Positions 8,184 to 17,820 of a DNA stretch of 64,000 bases are shown one piece after another. Location of the stretch: contig NZ_AVBG01000016.1 of assembly GCF_000770675.1 (NCBI RefSeq), forward strand, positions 1-64,000, in the 5' to 3' direction. The DNA is from Pontibacillus chungwhensis BH030062 (lineage in GTDB: Bacteria; Bacillota; Bacilli; Bacillales; BH030062). The position numbers were made by a program, and so were the translations under genes. Under the pieces are notes generated by a model. It was given only the letters and a program-made list of their open reading frames with translations. It did no database searches and was not told the DNA's origin. How positions within the stretch are numbered: position 1 is the stretch's first letter; each line of letters begins with the position of its first letter.

Positions 8184-9053
8184 TCACTCCCTATCCAAAG
8201 AGTCTACTAACTCTTCTATTTCATTATTCTTACTTTGGATATCTTCAATTCGTCTATTCGTTAGCTCTAATGCTGATTCAAACCCTTTTTTCAGAGAGCT
8301 CTTTGTCGGGAATTTGCTCAGGTCGATTCCCAAATTCACGATCGTTTGAGCAATCTCAGGACGAATGCCTACTAATATACATGTAGATCCAATTAAACGC
8401 ACAGCTTCAGCCGCTTGTATTATATGGTGCGCAACCATTGTATCCACAACAGGAACACCTGTAATATCAATCAAAACGACGTCCGCATGGTGTTTAATGA
8501 CACCGTCTAATAAGTTTTCCATAATTAACTTAGCTCGTTCTGTATCGATCGTCCCGATTAGAGGCATGACTGTGATATTTTCCATAACGGGGATTAGCGG
8601 AGCTGATAATTCTTGAAGAGCAACTTTTTGTAGGGAGACGATGTTTTCCCAACTACCAGAGTATTCGTTAACGAGTTGGTTAATAACGGGGTCGACCCAC
8701 TCATCCACTTTGCCCAATACCTCAGAAAAGTACTGTGTATCAACTTTAGTGGATTGTCCCAAAATATAGTTAATGGTTACACGCCTAAAGGCTTGCATTC
8801 CATCAGTTAAATAACTTAACGGCCATCCCAGATTAATTAACCGCTCTGCAAATCCTTCAATATCGTTCGTTGCACCTTGTTTCTCAAGGCTTGTAAAGAT
8901 AACGTTTACAAACTCTCGATTTGTACTCTCAAATAATTCATCTGAGATCGACGATGTGTAGTCGTGTTTACGGTGCTTTTCTACCTCGCCAAGCCACATT
9001 TTAACAATATCATTACTATTGTTAAGTACTATTTCTTTCAAATTCGCTTCCAT
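8184..9053 (-). CDS. rsbR: RsbR (RsbRA type), stressosome sensor protein
   Basis: A 289-residue protein with an N-terminal non-haem globin-like sensory domain (about 1-140) and a C-terminal STAS domain (about 160-275). Both RsbT phosphorylation threonines can be located by motif: the Thr in [11 protein letters not shown] and the Thr in [15 protein letters not shown]. It is the first gene of the operon, and the region before it (9054-9285) holds no other gene. No convincing sigma-A promoter was picked out there, though one must exist for basal expression. Confidence 0.94.
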   Translation of the reverse strand: MEANLKEIVLNNSNDIVKMWLGEVEKHRKHDYTSSISDELFESTNREFVNVIFTSLEKQGATNDIEGFAERLINLGWPLSYLTDGMQAFRRVTINYILGQSTKVDTQYFSEVLGKVDEWVDPVINQLVNEYSGSWENIVSLQKVALQELSAPLIPVMENITVMPLIGTIDTERAKLIMENLLDGVIKHHADVVLIDITGVPVVDTMVAHHIIQAAEAVRLIGSTCILVGIRPEIAQTIVNLGIDLSKFPTKSSLKKGFESALELTNRRIEDIQSKNNEIEELVDSLDRE

Positions 9054-9252
9054 CTCGGGACCCCCTATGATTCCTGTTCCATTTAAGTCAGAATTACATC
9101 CATTGTCACACTTTTGTATAAGCTATGCAAACAACTCTACTTGGTCGTTCATCATTATTTTCAAAAAGCGTTTATCCATTTTACTGTAACACCAACGGTT
9201 GAATACGGCTACTCTGAACACTCTCTCTTATTTAAGAATTTTTACAGATAAT

Positions 9253-9288
9253 AAAATAAGCTACTCGGAAATCGAGTAGCTTATTTTA
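9253..9288 (-). terminator. Terminator after ndoA
   Basis: A near-perfect inverted repeat with arms AAAATAAGCTACTCG and CGAGTAGCTTATTTT, overlapping the ndoA stop codon. It should separate the toxin-antitoxin pair from the sigma-B operon. Confidence 0.8.
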
Positions 9289-9636
9289 AAAGTCAATGAG
9301 CCCTAAACTAATTTGTAATGCTTCATCAACCCTGCTCATCATAGCTTCATCTAGATGGGTTATTTTGTCTGTAAGTCTTTGCTTATCAATTGTTCGAATC
9401 TGCTCTAACAATATGACTGAATCCCGCTCAAATCCATATCGTTCAGCATCAATTTCTACGTGTGTGGGTAATTTTGCTTTTTGTATTTGCGCAGTAATAG
9501 CCGCCACAATAACAGTGGGGCTGAAGCGATTACCAATATCATTTTGAAGAATGAGGACTGGGCGGACGCCTCCCTGTTCTGAGCCAACGACCGGGGAAAG
9601 GTCAGCAAAGTAAACGTCGCCTCTTTTTACGATCAA
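9286..9636 (-). CDS. ndoA: MazF-type mRNA interferase (EndoA)
   Basis: A 116-residue PemK/MazF-family endoribonuclease toxin that cuts mRNA at a short single-stranded sequence (UACAU in B. subtilis). The family start [20 protein letters not shown] is present. Catalytic Arg25 (GGVRP) and Thr48 (VAAITAQ) match the known active site. It lies four bases after the antitoxin gene, the usual toxin-second order. It is a chromosomal, syntenic pair rather than a mobile one. Confidence 0.96.
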   Translation of the reverse strand: MIVKRGDVYFADLSPVVGSEQGGVRPVLILQNDIGNRFSPTVIVAAITAQIQKAKLPTHVEIDAERYGFERDSVILLEQIRTIDKQRLTDKITHLDEAMMSRVDEALQISLGLIDF

Positions 9637-9640
9637 ATCT

Positions 9641-9916
9641 TTACACCCCGCTCACTAAGCGTTCGCAGGTAGTTTCTGCCTCCTCTTCAGCTTGAAAAGC
9701 TTCTGAAGCAATGTTTAGATTGATCTTTGCCATTTCCATGTAGCCCTGACGCATCGACTCACGAATATGACGTTTTTTACGCTCCCGCAAATACATTTTC
9801 GTTGCCTGGTAAATAAAATCGCTCCGATCACCATTTTCGAGTTGTACCATACCATCTAGCTCTTTTAATAAATGCTGTGGTAATTTCACTACAATTTCTT
9901 GTGAACTATCGGACAC
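9641..9916 (-). CDS. ndoAI: MazE-type antitoxin (EndoAI), ribbon-helix-helix
   Basis: A 91-residue antitoxin. The N-terminal ribbon-helix-helix DNA-binding domain ([19 protein letters not shown], about residues 6-24) continues into [17 protein letters not shown]. The acidic C-terminal tail ([18 protein letters not shown]) is the toxin-binding part. The pair is probably autoregulated, and a sigma-A type promoter lies upstream (9971-9999). Confidence 0.93.
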   Translation of the reverse strand: MSDSSQEIVVKLPQHLLKELDGMVQLENGDRSDFIYQATKMYLRERKKRHIRESMRQGYMEMAKINLNIASEAFQAEEEAETTCERLVSGV

Positions 9917-9970
9917 TAAAATGCACCTCCACCATCAACTAAGCACCTTAATCGGTTCATTTCTTTCTCA

Positions 9971-9999
9971 ATCATACCACCAGACTGTAAGCATTGCAA
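9971..9999 (-). promoter_or_regulatory. Sigma-A promoter of ndoAI-ndoA
   Basis: On the minus strand TTGCAA (9994-9999), a 17-bp spacer and TATGAT (9971-9976). It lies about 55 bp before the ndoAI start. Confidence 0.65.
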
Positions 10000-10066
10000 A
10001 GGCTCATTGACGATTTTTACCTAATTTACGCTTTTTTCTGTCAAATTTCACACATCTGCGTCGACT

Positions 10067-11248
10067 TTACACAGATCCATACCTTTGTTCATTTGAAAAC
10101 GTTATCCCATTATAAACATCTATAACTTCTCCACCATTTAGGAAAACTCTTGGAACACGCTCACTAATCATACACGGAATTTCGTAATTAATTGTTTCTA
10201 GATAGTCGGCTATTTCATCAACCTCAATTTCTTCTTTCTCTTGCTTTCCGATTAGCGTCACCTGAGTTCCCACCGGATAAGCTTGATCCAGCTTCACCAT
10301 GCATTGATCCATACAAATACGCCCTATAATAGGCATACGCTTCCCATTTATAAGCACTTCTATACCCTGGAGCTTTCGAATCCATCCGTCAGCATACCCA
10401 ATAGGAATTGTTCCAATCCATTCCTCCTCAGATGTTGTATAGGTCGCCCCGTAACTAATTGACTCGCCTGGAGGCACTTTCTTGGTGTGCACCAACTTGC
10501 TATGAAGAGAAAAAGATGAGGACAGCTCAATTGGCTTTATTGCTTTAACTTCTTTGGAGGGGTATAACCCATACATACTTATGCCAAATCGGACGATGTG
10601 ATTCATCTTTTCTGGGAATCGCATACTTAACGCACTATTACCGGTATGAACTTCAACAGGATCCTCCCACAGAGATGTAAATGTCCTCATTAAGTCATCG
10701 AAACGGCGCTGTTGCTCCTCTACATACTCGGTTTCTTCCTCGTCTGCGGTTGCAAAATGAGTAAATACACCTTTTAATAAGAGGCCCTCCCCCTTACATT
10801 CCTTCAGAACTTCCTCCAACTCTTCAGGTTCCCGAATGCCAATACGGCCCATTCCAGTATCGAGCTTAATATGAAAAGATAAGACTTGATCCAGGTTCAT
10901 AGTTTTTATTTCACGTAACCAGTCTGCCTGGAAGACTGTAAGCGTTATGTCATAGTCAGCCGCGACAGAAACATCTTCAGGCCTGGTCCATCCCATTACC
11001 AGGATAGGTGCTGAGATGCCAGTCTCTCTTAAACGAATCGCTTCATCTAATAAAGCAACTGCTAAACCACTAGCGCCCCCTTCTAAAGCCGCCTTGGCTA
11101 CTTGCACGTCTCCATGCCCATATGCATTTGCCTTTACGACAGCATATACCTCAGTTTTTTTCGGCAATTGTTTTTTTAAATTCTGGATATTTCCTTGAAT
11201 TGCATCAAGCTGAATCTCTATCCAGGTATCTCTATAATACTGCGCCAC
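10067..11248 (-). CDS. alr: Alanine racemase
   Basis: A 393-residue PLP enzyme that interconverts L- and D-alanine for peptidoglycan. The PLP lysine is Lys39 in VVKANAYGHG, and the catalytic tyrosine lies in ISYGATYTT, as in other bacterial racemases. An ATG seven codons upstream has no ribosome binding site; the GTG at 11248 follows GAGAGGGG and starts the usual protein (residues AQYYRDTWIEI). The 3' end faces the ndoAI promoter region. This is the same order as in B. subtilis. Confidence 0.95.
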   Translation of the reverse strand: MAQYYRDTWIEIQLDAIQGNIQNLKKQLPKKTEVYAVVKANAYGHGDVQVAKAALEGGASGLAVALLDEAIRLRETGISAPILVMGWTRPEDVSVAADYDITLTVFQADWLREIKTMNLDQVLSFHIKLDTGMGRIGIREPEELEEVLKECKGEGLLLKGVFTHFATADEEETEYVEEQQRRFDDLMRTFTSLWEDPVEVHTGNSALSMRFPEKMNHIVRFGISMYGLYPSKEVKAIKPIELSSSFSLHSKLVHTKKVPPGESISYGATYTTSEEEWIGTIPIGYADGWIRKLQGIEVLINGKRMPIIGRICMDQCMVKLDQAYPVGTQVTLIGKQEKEEIEVDEIADYLETINYEIPCMISERVPRVFLNGGEVIDVYNGITFSNEQRYGSV

Positions 11249-11350
11249 AAAGAAAGCCCCTCTCGCCATTGTTTAATCTTTATTATTGAATGTTCATTTA
11301 TCCGTGTCAAATTGGGAGGGACTCAGGGGGCAAATCCTCCTTACAAACCA

Positions 11351-11384
11351 AAAGCAGACTCATATAATGGAGCATCTGAGTCTG
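11351..11384 (-). terminator. Terminator of the YdcC-like lipoprotein gene
   Basis: Hairpin with arms AGCAGACTCA and TGAGTCTGCT. On the minus strand it is followed by TTTGGTTTG. It lies between the lipoprotein gene and alr. Confidence 0.7.
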
Positions 11385-11402
11385 CTGCTGGATATAGGGA
11401 CA

Positions 11403-12428
11403 TTATTTCACTACTTTTCCTTGAACAGATTGGGCAACCTGGATCATTTCTTCTTTCGTCAGATCTTCACTAGCAAGGTAGAAATTCATCCCTTCGTGAC
11501 TCCACTCTAAAGTTGTTCCAGAAAGAGCCCCCATGGTGAAGCCTAAGTCTACAATTTCGCCGGAAACTTCGACAGGGACAGTGGCACTAGCTGGATAGGA
11601 TGTCCATGATTCTTGGATCAGCGTATAAGATTTATCTCCTTTAAAGCTCAGGATCACTCGTTTGCCATTTTCCATATCAATTTCTTTTTGCTCATCAAGC
11701 TCCGCATTCCCAACACTTGCTTCTGGGTATAGAACCGTAAATGGTGTTGGCTCGTTCTCTACTCCATCAGCCATTACTGGAATTCCAAGAGCTCCGCTTG
11801 TCATATTCTTCTCTGTCGTAAAAGCATCATCACTGAATTTTGGATTCAATTCAAAAGAAGAGAATTCGACTTCTACAAGTGGCTTGCGATCTTTGTCTAG
11901 CACTTTCACCATCACAGGCGTTAAACTCTTTTTATCAAAATAGATTTCTTGGTAAGGTAGATTCTTGCTATTTTGATAGTTTGTCTTCGTTTCAAATACG
12001 TAATACGTTTCTGTTGTCTCAAAGCTCGCATCCTGATCCTTCACTACGTCAGCTACGAGCGAGTTATACAAGTAAGGCTGGCTGCTATTGTTCGGCCAAT
12101 CACTTTGAAACTTAAAGCTCTTATTCAGTGCAGGCGTTAACACATACACGCCGTCTTCGTTTTTCAAAATGATTTGACTGTTTTTCTCATCTTGTTCGTT
12201 ATTTAACAGTACACGGTAATAGTCCTTTTTCTTGTGCCAAACGTCAATTTTATACTTTTGTTCTTCTTCACCTGTCTTCAATGTCATCGTCGCTTCTGTT
12301 TTATAGCCACTCATTTCTTCTAGCTTCTTCTGCAAGGACTGGACAACGTCTTCTTTTGACTTCTCCCCACAAGCCGATAGCACGAGCATAAGCGAGGCGA
12401 CGATCCAGAGCCAATATCTTTTCTTCAT
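11403..12428 (-). CDS. ydcC: LolA-fold sporulation lipoprotein (YdcC-like)
   Basis: A 341-residue exported lipoprotein. The signal peptide ends in a lipobox (VLSAC, Cys at about residue 20), so it should be anchored to the outer face of the membrane. The body has the LolA/LolB-like beta-fold feel of YdcC/GerS-related proteins, with LIKNEDGVYVLTPAL-like strands at about 90-110. Related proteins affect spore germination or the cortex in some species. Position between acpS and alr supports the YdcC call. Substrate and exact role are unknown. Confidence 0.82.
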   Translation of the reverse strand: MKKRYWLWIVASLMLVLSACGEKSKEDVVQSLQKKLEEMSGYKTEATMTLKTGEEEQKYKIDVWHKKKDYYRVLLNNEQDEKNSQIILKNEDGVYVLTPALNKSFKFQSDWPNNSSQPYLYNSLVADVVKDQDASFETTETYYVFETKTNYQNSKNLPYQEIYFDKKSLTPVMVKVLDKDRKPLVEVEFSSFELNPKFSDDAFTTEKNMTSGALGIPVMADGVENEPTPFTVLYPEASVGNAELDEQKEIDMENGKRVILSFKGDKSYTLIQESWTSYPASATVPVEVSGEIVDLGFTMGALSGTTLEWSHEGMNFYLASEDLTKEEMIQVAQSVQGKVVK

Positions 12429-12478
12429 AATTACAACTCCTTTGTCTCATTTGAATGGACAAAGGGAACGCACTCACC

Positions 12479-13999
12479 TTACTCAGAAAGATGTGTACGA
12501 TACGTTTTCGAAAGACCGTCAATAAGATCAGTAGCTAACAGGTCATACGTTGAATGGGTGTCTTCTGTTAATAGGTCAGCCGTGGATCCATGCAGCCACA
12601 CTCCGTTATTCAGCGCCTCTTCTATCGATTGCGGTTGCATCGTCATGGCGAGCAGCATGCCAGCAAGAACATCACCGCTTCCGCCTTTTGCTAAACCAAC
12701 GTTTCCTGTTGTATGCACCCACTGATTTCCTTTTGGAGTGGTAACAAGGGTGAAAGCCCCCTTCAATACAACGTAAACGCCGTAACGAGATGCAAACTGC
12801 CTGGAATACTGAAAAGGCTTCTCTAGTAATTCAGGAACCTCGACACCTAGCAAGTGAGCCATCTCCCCTGGATGAGGAGTTAGAATAGTAGGGGAGGAAC
12901 GGGATGTTACATGAGGTAGATAGGCTTTTAAGGCATACAATCCATCTGCATCAATGAGAACAGGTGATTCTGCCTGTTTCAGCACTTCTCTTAAAAGCTC
13001 TTCCCCTTCTGGATGCCGTCCCATCCCCATTCCAATAGCCACTCCGTCGTAAGAAAACTCGATTCCATCTACAGAGTTGATTTTCCCAGCTTGTTCTTCC
13101 AGTGCAATAAATGTAGCTTCCGTTACAGACGATGCAAGGATAGAAATAACATCTTTTACAGTCGCTACTGTCAGAAGCCCCGCTCCCGCTCGAAGTGCTG
13201 CCCTTGAAGTCATGGTGACAGACCCAGGCATTTGGAGAGCCCCACCGATTACGAGGCCTTTTCCATGCGATCCCTTATGAGAGAAAGGCTCCCTTTCTGG
13301 TAAACTAGCTACTACATCCTCTTTTGTCCATACACCACACGATTCGGGCTTGCCTAGAAGGTGATCAGGAAGACCTATATCAACAGCTTTCCATTCTCCA
13401 TAAAAAGGAGCCGTATGTTGTAAAAAGGCTGAGACTTTTGGATACTGAATTACTATCGTAAAATTCGATTGAATCGCTTCTTCAAATGATATTCCTTCAT
13501 CAGCAGGAATTCCGCTTGGGAGGTCAACTGAAATCACTTTCGCGTCCAGCTGATTCACATACGGCACAATCTCGTCATACGGGGAACGTAGTGGTCCCTT
13601 CACACCGATTCCAAGCAAGGCATCGATGATGACGTTCTTCCCGGAACTAAAGGTTATCAATGAATTCAAATCTTCAAACGTATGATAGCCATACCCAAAA
13701 GCTTCATAGATCTTCCGATGGGTTAACGCATCTCCCTGAATGTCTTCATCATTCGGAATCTGCAAAACCTCTACGCTGTACCCTCTTTGTAGCAATGTAC
13801 GAGCAATAACGAATCCATCTCCTCCGTTATTGCCTTTTCCAACAAGGATGAGGATCTGGTCTTTTAAGGACACATGCTTTTCAATTTCTGTAGCTACAGC
13901 TCGGCCAGCATTCTCCATTAACATATGACCTTGAAGCCCCATTTCTTCCATAGCGTAACGGTCCGTATCGTACATTTCTTTTGCGGTGACAATGTGCAA
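12479..13999 (-). CDS. nnr: Bifunctional NAD(P)HX epimerase/dehydratase
   Basis: A 506-residue two-domain metabolite-repair enzyme. The N-terminal YjeF domain (about 1-210) has the epimerase motifs GKGNNGGDGFVIAR and VDLPSGIPADEG. The C-terminal ADP-dependent dehydratase domain (about 225-500) has SHGKGLVIGG, LTPHPGEMA and GNVGLAKGGSGDVLAGM. Together they repair hydrated NADH and NADPH. An ATG 13 codons upstream exists, but the TTG at 13999 follows TAGGAGGGA and is the better start. In B. subtilis the dehydratase (yxkO) is elsewhere; many other Bacillaceae keep this fused gene next to acpS. Confidence 0.93.
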   Translation of the reverse strand: MHIVTAKEMYDTDRYAMEEMGLQGHMLMENAGRAVATEIEKHVSLKDQILILVGKGNNGGDGFVIARTLLQRGYSVEVLQIPNDEDIQGDALTHRKIYEAFGYGYHTFEDLNSLITFSSGKNVIIDALLGIGVKGPLRSPYDEIVPYVNQLDAKVISVDLPSGIPADEGISFEEAIQSNFTIVIQYPKVSAFLQHTAPFYGEWKAVDIGLPDHLLGKPESCGVWTKEDVVASLPEREPFSHKGSHGKGLVIGGALQMPGSVTMTSRAALRAGAGLLTVATVKDVISILASSVTEATFIALEEQAGKINSVDGIEFSYDGVAIGMGMGRHPEGEELLREVLKQAESPVLIDADGLYALKAYLPHVTSRSSPTILTPHPGEMAHLLGVEVPELLEKPFQYSRQFASRYGVYVVLKGAFTLVTTPKGNQWVHTTGNVGLAKGGSGDVLAGMLLAMTMQPQSIEEALNNGVWLHGSTADLLTEDTHSTYDLLATDLIDGLSKTYRTHLSE

Positions 14000-14074
14000 A
14001 TCGTTCCCTCCTACCCGCACTAAAATCATATGAGACAAAGTATGCGATTATGCAGACTAGCCTGACAAGCTTTT

Positions 14075-14431
14075 TTATTCTTCAATGACAACCTGAGCAA
14101 TGGCATGGCTTTTGCTGTGTGCAATGGATAGCCAAATCTTGAAGGGAAAGTTCTTTACATCTATCACAGGAGCACCTTGATCCGTACGTGAAACCGTGAT
14201 ATCTAAAAAGGAGTACTCCTTCCCAATTCCTGTCCCCATCGCTTTAGCAAAAGCTTCTTTAGCTGCAAATCGTCCTGCTACAAATTCGGCTTGCCTTTTT
14301 GATGCGGTTATATTTTTTAGCAAAGCTTGTTCATTTTCTGTTAATATTCGTTGTAGAAAGCGTTGATTAGACTCAAGACTTTGTTCTATACGTTCAATCT
14401 CTACTAAATCAACACCAATTCCTTTAATCAT
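14075..14431 (-). CDS. acpS: Holo-[acyl-carrier-protein] synthase
   Basis: A 118-residue phosphopantetheinyl transferase that activates acyl carrier protein. The Mg-binding start GIGVDLVEIERI and the second motif FAAKEAFAKAMGTGIG are present. Longer in-frame starts exist, but the ATG at 14431 has a GGTGG ribosome binding site and gives the family start MIKGIGVDLVEIERI. It has its own promoter and is probably first gene of acpS-nnr-ydcC. Confidence 0.95.
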   Translation of the reverse strand: MIKGIGVDLVEIERIEQSLESNQRFLQRILTENEQALLKNITASKRQAEFVAGRFAAKEAFAKAMGTGIGKEYSFLDITVSRTDQGAPVIDVKNFPFKIWLSIAHSKSHAIAQVVIEE

Positions 14432-14512
14432 CCATACCACCACTTTCCTATATGTATTCATAATAACCTTTTCTGGTTTGATCATGCAGTTTGTAACATG
14501 AATGTACTGGTT

Positions 14513-14540
14513 TCATTGTATAATGATATAAGCTGATATC
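14513..14540 (-). promoter_or_regulatory. Sigma-A promoter of acpS
   Basis: On the minus strand TTGATA (14535-14540), 16-bp spacer, TACAAT (14513-14518). It overlaps a divergent TATAAT-like sequence (14517-14522, plus strand) that may serve the rhomboid gene. Confidence 0.6.
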
Positions 14541-14569
14541 AACTTATTTTAAAGTAAGGAGAACTGATT

Positions 14570-15334
14570 ATGTTTTTTCGGACAGAATCCTTTCAAGATT
14601 TTATTCGCTCCTATCCAATCGTAGCTACCTTAATCGGTATTCACATCTTCCTGTGGCTGACTGGAGATCTTCTGCAAATCTCCTATTTCGTTCAATTAGA
14701 ACGCTTAGGAAATGGAAACAACCTTGCAACAGCCGACGGTGAGTACTGGAGACTTATTACACCGATCTTCTTTCACGCAGGGCTAGCGCACATGATATTT
14801 AATTCATTCTCACTCGTCTTATTTGGCCCTGCCCTTGAGCAGATGCTTGGAAAAGGGAAGTTCTTGCTAGCATATCTTGGTGCTGGCTTTGCCGGAAATC
14901 TCGGTACCTTTTTACTTGGACCAGACTTCTACCTGCATGTCGGAGCATCTGGAGCAATATTTGGACTTTTCGGCGTCTACCTTTATATGATTTATGCTAA
15001 AAAGCACCTTATTGATCAAGCCAATGCCCAAATAGTCTTAACGATTACCGTGATCGGACTTGTGATGACATTCATCCGCCCAAATATCAACATTTACGGA
15101 CACCTATTCGGGTTAATTGGAGGGTTAGCACTTGGACCGATTGTAACTTCTGGGGCACAAGCGTTTACGATGAATTTTTCTCGCTCCAGACGAAGAGGAA
15201 CCGACTCTGATATCGGATTTGATCCAAATAGATGGAATAAGCGGCGCATACCTTGGCGAAGATTTTTACCGAAGTTGTTGTGGGGATTGCTTGTGATCCT
15301 CATTATCGCAGGCTTACTTGGCCGTTTTATTTAA
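14570..15334 (+). CDS. ydcA: Rhomboid family intramembrane serine protease (YdcA-like)
   Basis: A 254-residue membrane protein with six or so hydrophobic segments. The rhomboid motifs are present: HAGLAHMIFNSFSLVLFG, with the oxyanion Asn, then the nucleophile serine in HVGASGAIFGLFG, and the catalytic histidine in IYGHLFGLIGG. A basic cytoplasmic patch follows (SRSRRRG) before the last segment. It lies divergent from acpS, as ydcA does next to ydcB in B. subtilis. Substrates are unknown. Confidence 0.92.
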   Translation: MFFRTESFQDFIRSYPIVATLIGIHIFLWLTGDLLQISYFVQLERLGNGNNLATADGEYWRLITPIFFHAGLAHMIFNSFSLVLFGPALEQMLGKGKFLLAYLGAGFAGNLGTFLLGPDFYLHVGASGAIFGLFGVYLYMIYAKKHLIDQANAQIVLTITVIGLVMTFIRPNINIYGHLFGLIGGLALGPIVTSGAQAFTMNFSRSRRRGTDSDIGFDPNRWNKRRIPWRRFLPKLLWGLLVILIIAGLLGRFI

Positions 15335-15351
15335 AAATAGTACACAAAAAG

Positions 15352-15383
15352 GCTCAGAGCTTATATTGACCAAGGCTCTGAGC
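15352..15383. terminator. Bidirectional terminator
   Basis: Hairpin GCTCAGAGC ... GCTCTGAGC with A run before and T run after. It lies between the convergent rhomboid and DUF4129 genes. Confidence 0.85.
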
Positions 15384-15404
15384 TTTTTTTGGCGCGATGG
15401 CACC

Positions 15405-16619
15405 TTATTTTTTCCGAATGGCGTTTTTCAGAGACTCAATCGTTTCTTTAAAGGTCTCAAGTTCTCTTGTTGTAAGAGACTGGTCTCCGTAACGAACTTT
15501 CTGATAAAGATCAGCATTACCGTCTCGCACGCCAAGTCGTTTAAACCATTCCTCAATGGTTTCGGATGGCGCACGTCCATTTCCGGTTTTAGAAGCAAAA
15601 GCTTCGAAGTTAAAGAACAGTTTCCTGGCTTCATCATTCGGGGCGCTTTGGAATAAACGCTTGAACGTCGATGGCCTGAGAGGCTTTCTTTCAGCCGGTA
15701 GGTTTGAATAGGTAACGGAATGCTCCTCTTTGAACGTGTCGACAGTGGGCTCAATTTTTTTATTCCTTAATCGAATAGCCACAACGATACCGATTACAAG
15801 GATCATGAAGAGCGCTCCCCAATACATCCACTCAGATAGATCGAAAGCGGCGCCAGGATCAGGTTGCTCTTCCCCCACTCCACTATCCTCTAGTTCCATT
15901 TCAGCGGGTTCTATTTCATTGACCTTCTCGTTCCATTCGTCTCCTAGGCCAGTCCAGCTAAACAAGAACAATATCCCCCTTACAATTAAGCCAAACACTT
16001 GGGCAATCAGAGCACCCCCACCGGTAAAACCGGCTCGGAAAAGGTCATAGATGAGAAAGACCCCAATGGTTACACCGACAAACAGCCCCATTACAGTCGT
16101 GGTTCTGCTGTAGACCGAAGTCTTGTTAGCTTGACCATCCACACTCAAGACATGGCTCAATAAATACCCAAAGACAAGAACCACTAATTGGAGGGCTGCC
16201 ATAAAATAGACAGACGTCTGGTTGAAGAAAAGGACGTTTAAAATAAGGAAAAGGAGCGACGCCATAAGTAAAGCTTGTTCATTATTAAGCTCAGGGTCTC
16301 GCTCATGAACGATAAAACGCCACGCCAAGTAACAACTCAACAGAATGGAAATGATGAGATTGAATGGACTGAAGTAGGAGGTTACAAGTGCAGTCAACGG
16401 GACGTAGAAAATAATGATGATATAACTTGTGGTGACCTTCACCCCAAGAGCCAATAGTAGTTTAGACACCACAACTACGAGCAAGAAGCTCCAAAACGGC
16501 AGCGGTTCACTAGGGTAAAACAAGAAGTAAATGGGCCCTAACAATAGATAAAACACCATCGCTTCGCCTATCCACAAGTAGGTTTTTGCAACAGAGGTTC
16601 TACGATCATCCATAGACAT
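15405..16619 (-). CDS. Multi-pass membrane protein with DUF4129 domain
   Basis: A 404-residue membrane protein: about seven transmembrane segments in the first 235 residues, an acidic stretch (EIEPAEMELEDSGVGEEQPD), another membrane segment (ALFMILVIGIVVAI) and a C-terminal cytoplasmic DUF4129-type region (LFFNFEAFASKTGNGRAPSE to the end). It is last in a MoxR-DUF58 operon and overlaps the DUF58 gene by 14 bases. In many bacteria this position holds a transglutaminase-like protein that ends with the same DUF4129 domain; the transglutaminase core is not visible here. Confidence 0.8.
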   Translation of the reverse strand: MSMDDRRTSVAKTYLWIGEAMVFYLLLGPIYFLFYPSEPLPFWSFLLVVVVSKLLLALGVKVTTSYIIIIFYVPLTALVTSYFSPFNLIISILLSCYLAWRFIVHERDPELNNEQALLMASLLFLILNVLFFNQTSVYFMAALQLVVLVFGYLLSHVLSVDGQANKTSVYSRTTTVMGLFVGVTIGVFLIYDLFRAGFTGGGALIAQVFGLIVRGILFLFSWTGLGDEWNEKVNEIEPAEMELEDSGVGEEQPDPGAAFDLSEWMYWGALFMILVIGIVVAIRLRNKKIEPTVDTFKEEHSVTYSNLPAERKPLRPSTFKRLFQSAPNDEARKLFFNFEAFASKTGNGRAPSETIEEWFKRLGVRDGNADLYQKVRYGDQSLTTRELETFKETIESLKNAIRKK

Positions 16620-17820
16620 CCTCCTTCTCTAGCGGATTCCGAAGCGTTGCGAAGTCTCCCTTGTCCTGAACCGTATAGACACGGAACTTTTGCCTATTCC
16701 ATTTATGCGCATATCGCTTCACTTCTTCGCTTTGTCCCCCTAATAAAAAGATGGTTTTCGGCTTATATAATTGGTGATCAAAGCGGTGAAGCACAACAGA
16801 GAACGAAATCACTAGCTCTCTTGTTTTAATACGCGCAATCAATTCCAGCGCTTTTTGCAAATGCTCCTTACCACTACCCTCAGGTAAGTAATAAAAAGGA
16901 GGATTTCCTATTTTACGAGCATTTATATAGAGTTCAAACGGGTAGCCTTTTTTAGTGGCTAACTGACACATATAAGCTGCATAGGAAAGAACCGCTTCAA
17001 TATTAGGTGACACATTCAAATGCCCACCAGGAGAAGGATCAGTTAGATTAATAACGATACTCCACGTATGGTCCCAATTCTTCTCAAGAACTTTTGTCTG
17101 TAACGTTTGTTTCCTTGCTGAAGCTTTCCAGTGAATCCGGTGAAAAGGATCCGAGCTTGTATAATCTCTAGTCCCCATAGGGCTAACCGGGTCTTCAAAC
17201 GGAGATAGCCGCGCTTGTTGAGAACCAAGAGTCATGTGATTACGTTCCTCGATCCCATAGACAGGCAAAGGTTCTGGATAAACAATGAACTCAAGCCGAT
17301 GAAAGGGCAGGTAATAAAGGAAGATTTTGTGAAAGTTTAAGAGGTGCGGAAAGCTATAATGGATATCTCGAATAATGGTTACTCCTCGACGCTTGGCTTC
17401 AAAAGGAACATACCATTCTGTTTTGCCTCTTTCCACAACGGTAAGAGGAACCTCGTACCTCGTCCATTCATCTCCCTGACTTACAACGTACTTCTCTCCT
17501 TGAACTTCAGAGCCAACTTTAAATTGAAATCGACCATTTATAATAGGCAAGCGTGATTGGTTTTCAAATGACAGAGGAACTTCTATGCGATCACCAGGAA
17601 ACATCTTATAAGCGTGCTTCTTATTTTGAAACGTTAACCCTTTCCCTATCAGACGGTCATAGATCAAACTAAATGAAACGAAAGCCACAACAGCACCAAT
17701 CATGATAAAGGCCGCTGAGCGATTAAATACCAAACTCGTAAATAAGAGGATGAGGCTAAAGGCGAGAACTTTATCATAACTTTGCGTTAAACTAGATCCG
17801 AGTTCTTTCCTCCACTGCAT
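16606..17820 (-). CDS. DUF58 domain protein (MoxR-associated)
   Basis: A 404-residue protein with two N-terminal transmembrane helices (about 18-55) and a DUF58 region containing SPMGTRDYTSSDPFHRIHWK, the diagnostic motif (DYxxGDxxRxIxW type) around residues 210-235, and a vWA-like tail (VINLTDPS). DUF58 proteins work with MoxR ATPases, perhaps in assembly of membrane or extracellular complexes. It shares one base with the MoxR gene upstream and overlaps the next gene, so the three are translationally coupled. Confidence 0.88.
   Translation of the reverse strand: MQWRKELGSSLTQSYDKVLAFSLILLFTSLVFNRSAAFIMIGAVVAFVSFSLIYDRLIGKGLTFQNKKHAYKMFPGDRIEVPLSFENQSRLPIINGRFQFKVGSEVQGEKYVVSQGDEWTRYEVPLTVVERGKTEWYVPFEAKRRGVTIIRDIHYSFPHLLNFHKIFLYYLPFHRLEFIVYPEPLPVYGIEERNHMTLGSQQARLSPFEDPVSPMGTRDYTSSDPFHRIHWKASARKQTLQTKVLEKNWDHTWSIVINLTDPSPGGHLNVSPNIEAVLSYAAYMCQLATKKGYPFELYINARKIGNPPFYYLPEGSGKEHLQKALELIARIKTRELVISFSVVLHRFDHQLYKPKTIFLLGGQSEEVKRYAHKWNRQKFRVYTVQDKGDFATLRNPLEKEDVYG

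Noticed and set aside
9286-9916. Mobile toxin-antitoxin or plasmid addiction module
   Set aside because: The pair is in its conserved chromosomal place between alr and rsbR, without repeats or mobility genes.
11195-11510. Two plus-strand frames over the alr start and lipoprotein terminator
   Set aside because: They run through a terminator hairpin and the 5' end of alr, have no ribosome binding site, and show no family features.
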